Assembly (NCBI GenBank): GCA_017303555.1
Contig: JAFLCN010000018.1
Span: 21,815-85,814, forward strand
Length of the DNA stretch: 64,000 bases
From: Planctomycetota bacterium
GTDB lineage: Bacteria > Planctomycetota > Phycisphaerae > Phycisphaerales > UBA1924
Direction: 5' to 3'
Shown: positions 59,416 through 64,000 of the stretch, one piece after another
Layout of the letters: each line of letters opens with the position of its first letter
How positions within the stretch are numbered: position 1 is the first letter of the stretch
The notes under the pieces: generated by a model
The model's input: the letters and a program-made list of their open reading frames with translations, nothing else
The model's database searches: none
Told to the model about the DNA's origin: nothing
Made by a program: the position numbers and the translations under genes

Positions 59416-60315
59416 TCAATTCAGCGGATCGAGGCCCGAAAGCGCGGGCCTTTTTCCCGTGGGCGCCGTCCCCGTGAGGCGCCGGAGGTACTCCGTCCAC
59501 AGGTCGGTCCCCATCTTGCGGTCGTAGTGATTCAAGGCAACCGCCGCGAGATCCACCGAAACGAACAGCTCGTGCAGCATGACGGCGAGCGCGAGCAGGC
59601 GCTCCGGTGCGTACTCGTGCAGACGCCGGAAATCCGGCACGAAAATGGCGTCCGACCACAGCGCCTGGCGCACCTGCATGTTGATATCCCGGCCCGCCGA
59701 CACCGGGGAATACGCCCGGCCGCCGAATCCGTTGACAAAGTGCAGCATGAAACCCTGCTGCCGCAGAAACTCGTGGATGTCGCCGAACAGCGGCTGCCCC
59801 TTGTAGAGCTCGAGGTACTCGACCTCGGTGTAGACCAGCATCGTGTTCTTGAGCAGGCGCAGCGAGTTCCGCAGCACGTCCAGCTCCGCGCCCTGGACAT
59901 CCAGTTTCAGAAAATGAACATCCTCGATCTCCCGCACATCATCGAGGCGGACGGTCTGCAGTTTCTCCACCCCCTGCACCCGCATCAGCTCGGCCAGGTT
60001 GTTGAACGCCCGCAGCAGATCGGTGTTCGGCTCGTACAACGACGACGTAAACCCCGTATTGGTGATGTAGAAATTTCGCTCGGTCCCGTCGCCGATGCAG
60101 TAGGGGAGGTACTTCTGGCCCGGCGCCGCGAGCGCGTTCAGCTTCTCGCACTCGCTCCGCAAGGGCTCGAATCCGACAATCGTCGTCTTTCCCGGCCGGA
60201 TCAGCTCGCGATACGGCACGTGGTCCGGCCCCAGGTCCATCGCGCCGATGTCCACAAAGTGGAGGTGCGGCACCAAGTCGCCCAGCATCTCGATCAGTGA
60301 AAACGGCGCCGGCAT
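59416..60315 (-). CDS. FkbM family methyltransferase
   Basis: This 299-residue SAM-dependent methyltransferase has the FkbM pattern: LHFVDIGAMDLGP (motif I-like), TTIVGFEPLRSECEKLN, VRLDDV and HFLKLDVQGAELDVLRNSL. Family members O-methylate sugars or polyketides. There is no carbohydrate cluster next to it, so the substrate is unknown. Start ATG 60315. Its last 40 coding bases contain the terminator of the convergent mscL gene. Confidence 0.86.
   Translation of the reverse strand: MPAPFSLIEMLGDLVPHLHFVDIGAMDLGPDHVPYRELIRPGKTTIVGFEPLRSECEKLNALAAPGQKYLPYCIGDGTERNFYITNTGFTSSLYEPNTDLLRAFNNLAELMRVQGVEKLQTVRLDDVREIEDVHFLKLDVQGAELDVLRNSLRLLKNTMLVYTEVEYLELYKGQPLFGDIHEFLRQQGFMLHFVNGFGGRAYSPVSAGRDINMQVRQALWSDAIFVPDFRRLHEYAPERLLALAVMLHELFVSVDLAAVALNHYDRKMGTDLWTEYLRRLTGTAPTGKRPALSGLDPLN
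59432..59455 (+). terminator. mscL terminator inside the 3' end of the FkbM gene
   Basis: The stem AGGCCCG pairs with CGGGCCT across a six-base loop and is followed by TTTT. It lies about 25 bases past the mscL stop (+ strand) while still inside the coding end of the opposite-strand FkbM gene. Confidence 0.7.
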
Positions 60316-60339
60316 CGCATCCCTCCGCCTTCGATCAGC

Positions 60340-61462
60340 CTATCGCTGGCGCGCCGCTTCCTTCTCCGCACGCTTGCGCTTCAGCTCCGCATCCACGAAA
60401 TCCGAAATGTCGCCCCGCAGCACCGCTTCGTAGTTGCTGTTCTCGACTCCCGTCCGGTGGTCCTTCACCCGGTTGTCGTAAAACACGTAACTCCGGATCT
60501 GCGTGCCCCAGCCGCGATCGAGCGTCCCGCCCTGTGCCGCGGCAATCTCCCTTTCCCGCTGCTCTTCCGCCAACTGCTCCAGCTTGGCCTGCAAAACCGC
60601 GAGCGCCTGCCGCTTGTTCTGCCCCTGATCGCGGTACGTGCTCGCGACCACCTGGATACCCGTCGGTATGTGGACGACGCGGATCGCCGATGCCACCTTG
60701 TTGACGTTCTGCCCGCCCGGCCCGCTCGCCCGCACGAACGGTGTGATCTCGAGGTCCTTCTCCGGCACCTGCAAGTCCACTTCCTCAAATTCCGGCGTCA
60801 CTTCGACCGTTGCGAACGAGGTCTGGCGCTTGCCCTGTGCGTTGAACGGCGAAACGCGCGCGAGCCGATGCGACCCGCGCTCGCACGAGAGGTAGCCGAA
60901 CGCAAACGGCCCTTTCACGTGCAGCGTGACCGAATCAAGCCCCACTTCGGCGCCGAAGCCCTTGTCCGTCTCCTCGAGCGACCAGCCCATCTTCTCGCAG
61001 TAGAAAAGATACATGCGGAAGAGCATCTCGCACCAGTCGTTGGCCTCCGTCCCGCCCACGCCCGCGCTGATGGTGAGGAAGCAGTTGCGGTGATCGTGCT
61101 TGCCGCTCAGGAGCGACTGCAACTCGATCTTCTCCATCCGGCCAACCAGGCCGAAGAGCTGCTCGTCCGCTTCCGCCAGCAGTTCCTTATCGCCGGCTTC
61201 CTTCGCCATCTCGTAGCCGAGTTTGGCATCCTCAAAGTCCTTGATCGCGCTGGCGAGCGGATCGACCTGCGCCTTGAGCGTCTTGACTTCCGCCACGACC
61301 TTCTTCGCCGCGATCTGGTTGTCCCAGAACGAAGCCTCGTTCATCTGCGCTTCAAGCTCTCGAAGCTGGGAAGACTTGGCCGGGAAGTTAAAGCGAGTCG
61401 CGGATGGTTGTGATCCGCGCCTCGAGGTCGTTGATGATGGGTTGATGGGCGTCGTAGTGCAT
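60340..61462 (-). CDS. prfB: Peptide chain release factor 2, with programmed +1 frameshift
   Basis: RF2 recognises UGA and UAA. Reading starts at ATG 61462, and 24 codons run to CTT TAA C (TAA at 61390-61388); a +1 shift at CTT then continues through AAC TTC CCG to 60340, giving 373 residues. After the shift the family is clear: codon-recognition motif SPF in RVSPFNAQGKR (about residue 202) and catalytic GPGGQNVNK (about 247). Most bacterial prfB genes use CTT TGA C; here the in-frame stop is UAA. I see no strong Shine-Dalgarno-like stimulator directly upstream (bases read CGCGACTCGCTT). Confidence 0.95.
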
Positions 61463-61605
61463 GCTTTTCTCGTGCCGCGAATTGCGGGTTCAGAGTTTAG
61501 GGGACCATCATCGCGAAGAAAATGCCGACAGATGCGCCGCAAACTGCCGCTGGCCGCGTCTTGTGGTAGAACACGGATCATTCGCTTCGGAAAAGGAGAT
61601 CAGCC

Positions 61606-62562
61606 GTGAACCACCTCACTGCACTTGCAATGGCGTTCTGCTTGGCCTCAATCGCCTTGGCGCAGAACTCGCCGCCAAAGTCGCCTCAGCAGGTATCTTC
61701 GCCGACGACGCCCGTGCCGGTTCCCGAAGGCATCAGTCCGCGACAGAGTCAGGGCGTTCCCGCGGACGACACGCTTATCACGCTTGATTTCAGGGGAGGC
61801 ACAATTGGCGATTACGTCAACGCCATTCGTTCTGCCGCCGGGGCAAAGCCGGTCAACGTGCTCTTCAACGAAGAAACGGCAGGCCTTCCAATGTACATGG
61901 TCCGCTTGACCAACGCGAGCGTGTGGAGCGCTCTCGGCGCGGTTGAACGCAACACAATCGACGAAGATGGACAATCGCTGCAAGTCCGTATCGGGCGGTC
62001 AACGACGCCTCCGCCTGGCGGCGTCCCAACCTATTCAATTTCGAGTGACATTTCGCGAATGCCCTCGAGGCAGAGTCAGCAGCAACAAGTGATTGTACTG
62101 TCGTTAAATCCGATCATTGGGCTTCCAGGTCGTGCGAAAGATCAAACGGCTTCGAATCTCGAAGCAAAGTCGGTGCTGTCGGCGATAGAACTCGCTGTCT
62201 CGCTCATCTCGGCGCCAAACACGCCACCGCCGGTGTTGCAGTTTCACGAACCGTCGGGCTTGCTCTTTGTGAAGGGGGATGCGCACCAGCAGCGGGCTGC
62301 GAAAGAAGTCATCGCGCGATTGCAGGATGATGTGGAGCGAGGCGCCCGAGCGACTAAATCTCCGGGTGGAGCACCGGTGGTCACACGTCGCGTGCCACTC
62401 AGCATTCGCGAAGACCAGATTCCGGGCCTCCTCGACGTTTTGATGCGTCAACATGGAAAGTCTGGCCAGCTTCAGATCGAGGCGGAAGGTGGGACGCTTG
62501 TCATCACCGGACCCGCGGCACTGGTTGACAAGGCTGAAGAGACCGCGTTATCAGCGCGATAA
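61606..62562 (+). CDS. Secreted STN/secretin N-domain-like protein in an ECF-sigma operon
   Basis: This 318-residue protein starts at GTG 61606 behind AAAGGAG. Signal peptide: LTALAMAFCLASIALAQ. Residues about 57-115 (ITLDFRGGTIGDYVNAIRSA ... NVLFNEETAG ... LTNASVWSALGAVE) resemble the STN domain; about 190-245 (VLQFHEPSGLLFVKGDAHQQ) resembles secretin N1-type domains; the C-terminal GQLQIEAEGGTLVITGPA repeats the pattern. No pore domain. An ECF sigma gene starts six bases later. STN domains in TonB receptors such as FecA talk to sigma regulators, so a sensory role is a reasonable guess. Confidence 0.72.
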   Translation: MNHLTALAMAFCLASIALAQNSPPKSPQQVSSPTTPVPVPEGISPRQSQGVPADDTLITLDFRGGTIGDYVNAIRSAAGAKPVNVLFNEETAGLPMYMVRLTNASVWSALGAVERNTIDEDGQSLQVRIGRSTTPPPGGVPTYSISSDISRMPSRQSQQQQVIVLSLNPIIGLPGRAKDQTASNLEAKSVLSAIELAVSLISAPNTPPPVLQFHEPSGLLFVKGDAHQQRAAKEVIARLQDDVERGARATKSPGGAPVVTRRVPLSIREDQIPGLLDVLMRQHGKSGQLQIEAEGGTLVITGPAALVDKAEETALSAR

Positions 62563-62568
62563 ATCACA

Positions 62569-63159
62569 GTGCCGCTCAGCACCGTGCCAAATGCGACTTC
62601 TGATTCTCGTGCCAAGCAACTGTGCGCTGCGATCGGTCACGGTGATGAGGCCGCCTTTCGCGAGTTCTTCGCCGAATGGTCGCGAACCATTGAATATTGG
62701 TCGCTTCACTTTGTGAAGCATGACGAACACCTCGCACTCGACATCGTCCAGGAAACCATGCTCCGAGTCATCCGATCACTTCCTGTTCTCGATTCCCACG
62801 CTGCGCTCGTCGCCTGGCTTCGCGCTGCCAATCGCTCCGCAGCGATCGACCTCATCCGCCGCCGTCTCGCTTCGCAGGCCCGCGAACGCGCCGTTGCAAA
62901 GTCTGAAACACCGCACGCAAGTCACGCTCAAGTAACCGCCAAGCTCACTTCGTCCGCCGACCTTGCCGCACTAGCCCAAGCCCTCGCCTCGCTCTCCCCC
63001 GACGATCAACTCCTCCTCCGTCTCCGTTCCGATTCTTCCGCATCCTTCGAGCAACTCGCCACCTCTCTCGGCACCACGCCCGATTCCCTCTACGGCCGAG
63101 CCCGCCGCGCTCTCGCCCGCCTTCGCACCCTTCTCTCCGAGGAGGCGTCCGATGTCTGA
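62569..63159 (+). CDS. ECF-type RNA polymerase sigma factor
   Basis: This 196-residue sigma factor starts at GTG 62569. Region 2 is AFREFFAEWSRTIEYWSLHF ... HLALDIVQETMLRVIRSLP, including the D-IVQET core-binding motif; region 4 is LSPDDQLLLRLRSDSSASFEQLATSLGTTPDSLYGRARRALARLR. It is a standard ECF layout without extra domains. It overlaps the next gene by eight bases. Together with the STN protein and the downstream membrane protein it forms a likely signalling operon. Its target promoters are unknown. Confidence 0.88.
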   Translation: MPLSTVPNATSDSRAKQLCAAIGHGDEAAFREFFAEWSRTIEYWSLHFVKHDEHLALDIVQETMLRVIRSLPVLDSHAALVAWLRAANRSAAIDLIRRRLASQARERAVAKSETPHASHAQVTAKLTSSADLAALAQALASLSPDDQLLLRLRSDSSASFEQLATSLGTTPDSLYGRARRALARLRTLLSEEASDV

Positions 63160-63649
63160 TCAATTCCCTCAACACAATCCCGAATCGCCCGCGCAGCGCG
63201 ACCTCTCCCCCCAAGCCGTCGCACGCCGCGACGCGATGCTCCCCGAACTCCTCTCCGAAGTCCGTCGCATCCGCCGACGTCGCACAACAACCCGCCTCGC
63301 ATCCATCGCCGGCGCCTTCACCCTCGCCTGCGGCATCCTCACGCTCGCCCTACTCCGCACTTCGCCGCACTCGCTCACTCAACCGCTCGCCAAGACCCCG
63401 ACGACAACGCCCGACAAAAACCTCGCAAACCGCCCCGCTCCATCCCTCGATTCACATCGCGTCCAAGTCGAAATCGTTCAATCCTCCCCCGACATCCTCG
63501 CTCGCCTCTCCATCCGCACTCCCTCCGTCGTCCGCGTCGAATACATCAACACCGACCAAGCCCTCGCCCTCCTCGAGTCCACCGGCGACCGCTACGGCAT
63601 CATCGAAATCGCCGGCCGCGTCGAGTTCCAACTCATCGCGCAGAAGTAG
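63152..63649 (+). CDS. Single-pass membrane protein, candidate anti-sigma factor
   Basis: This 165-residue protein starts at ATG 63152 inside the sigma gene. The N-terminal 45 residues are cytoplasmic and basic (ELLSEVRRIRRRRTTTR), then one membrane helix (LASIAGAFTLACGILTLALL, about 49-68) and an extracytoplasmic domain of about 95 residues with VQVEIVQSSPDILARLSI and YGIIEIAGRVEFQLIA. This is the shape of many anti-sigma factors, but no zinc-binding HxxxCxxC motif is visible, so the assignment rests on the operon position and topology. Confidence 0.7.
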   Translation: MSDQFPQHNPESPAQRDLSPQAVARRDAMLPELLSEVRRIRRRRTTTRLASIAGAFTLACGILTLALLRTSPHSLTQPLAKTPTTTPDKNLANRPAPSLDSHRVQVEIVQSSPDILARLSIRTPSVVRVEYINTDQALALLESTGDRYGIIEIAGRVEFQLIAQK

Positions 63650-63719
63650 AGATCGTTCAGAAGTCGATGTGCTTCATTCGCACCAGTTTCCGCTGCGACT
63701 CCCATGTATTTGCATTCGC

Positions 63720-63798
63720 CCTCCCCCGTTGCCAACGGGGGAGGTGGCATCGCGCAGGCCCTACCAAGTGATGGCGAAGCGATGACGGAGGGGGTTCG
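63720..63798. repeat. CCCCCTCCGTCATCG...GGGGGAGG intergenic repeat, copy B (inverted)
   Basis: On the minus strand it reads CCCCCTCCGTCATCGCTTCG, a middle with GCGCGATGCCACC, then the hairpin CCTCCCCCGTT-ggc-AACGGGGGAGG. It is the same family as copy A at 42458-42522, with a slightly longer middle. It lies about 70 bases past the last gene and may end its transcript. Confidence 0.8.
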
Positions 63799-63950
63799 AA
63801 TTGACCCGCGGCAGAATCGACGGCCCATTCACGCAAGCACGACATCAAACCGGCATCACACATCGACTGCGCCTGACCTGCCCCCGTTTTCTGTGCCAGG
63901 CTCTATGAGAGTTGGGTGATGATACCGGCCCTTCTCAATACAATTTCTCC

Positions 63951-63989
63951 GTGGGCGATGCCCGCAGCGCAGCGGAGGGCTTCGCCCGC
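63951..63989. repeat. Inverted repeat GTGGGCGATGCCC / GGGCTTCGCCCGC
   Basis: A thirteen-base stem with one mismatch and one G-T pair has a 13-base loop. No T run follows on the plus strand within the window. It could be a structural RNA element or a terminator for a gene on the opposite strand beyond the window. Confidence 0.5.
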
Positions 63990-64000
63990 GGAAGATGCCT

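Larger units (their letters stand above)
63650..64000. other. Intergenic end of the window: repeat copy and a hairpin, no gene seen
   Basis: About 350 bases follow the last stop. They hold copy B of the CCCCCTCCGTCATCG repeat (63720-63798) and a long inverted repeat at 63951-63989. Short frames here have no recognisable domains. A gene may begin beyond the window. Confidence 0.55.

Overview
The window is high-GC DNA with dense genes on both strands, and it looks like part of a planctomycete chromosome, most likely class Phycisphaerae. This is an inference from content. Five genes or gene remnants encode secreted proteins whose C-termini combine a VPAP/IPAP-type motif, a short hydrophobic helix and a run of four arginines, a sorting signal resembling PEP-CTERM. 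The window also has ThyX rather than ThyA in view, STN-domain envelope proteins, a DUF1573 protein and widely scattered housekeeping genes. I see no insertion sequence, prophage, integrase or CRISPR array.

Layout. 0-5 kb: the 3' end of an FtsX-type permease gene, a DUF3299-like protein, CoA-transferase subunit B, an M19 dipeptidase, an M48 lipoprotein protease and UbiE/MenG. 5-10 kb: a B12-binding-fold protein lacking the cobalt-ligand histidine, then a minus-strand run of S41 protease, TsaD and a GGQ release-factor-like protein. 10-23 kb: HflX, tRNA-Thr, an STN protein with a DUF2007 protein, PutA, a GT41 glycosyltransferase, GcvP and an M28 peptidase. 23-33 kb: NadB with a translationally coupled lipoprotein, a Cys-capped DinB protein, a thioesterase, a STAS protein, PurN, a gluzincin/PDZ protein whose signal peptide is encoded by an intergenic repeat, a PadR regulator with its membrane-protein partner, and ThyX. 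33-37 kb: a cluster of three PEP-CTERM-like secreted proteins plus a fourth remnant, separated by strong terminators.

37-50 kb: an RluA-type pseudouridine synthase, a TolB-like protein, an unknown 315-residue protein next to fumarylacetoacetase, a membrane protein and an SMR exporter, a FUSC protein, free-Met-R-sulfoxide reductase, ribosomal protein S18, an operon of DUF1573, rhodanese and MauE/DoxX, a tightly overlapping mntA-hepT-dus cluster, and an isolated nuoH. 50-64 kb: another PEP-CTERM-like protein, an alpha/beta hydrolase with a GH3 enzyme, a LolCDE-type ABC pair, a FolM/PTR1-like reductase, a duplicated-domain secreted protein, a tRNA-Cys with a long variable arm, MscL, an FkbM methyltransferase, prfB with a +1 frameshift site that uses UAA, and an STN-protein/ECF sigma/membrane-protein operon.

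No single large novel system stands out. The points most worth follow-up are the class-II-shaped tRNA-Cys, the UAA-type prfB recoding site, the mntA-hepT-dus cluster with a probable frameshift in the antitoxin, the STN/ECF-sigma operon, the DUF1573/rhodanese/MauE operon, and a signal peptide that appears to have been recruited from an intergenic repeat.
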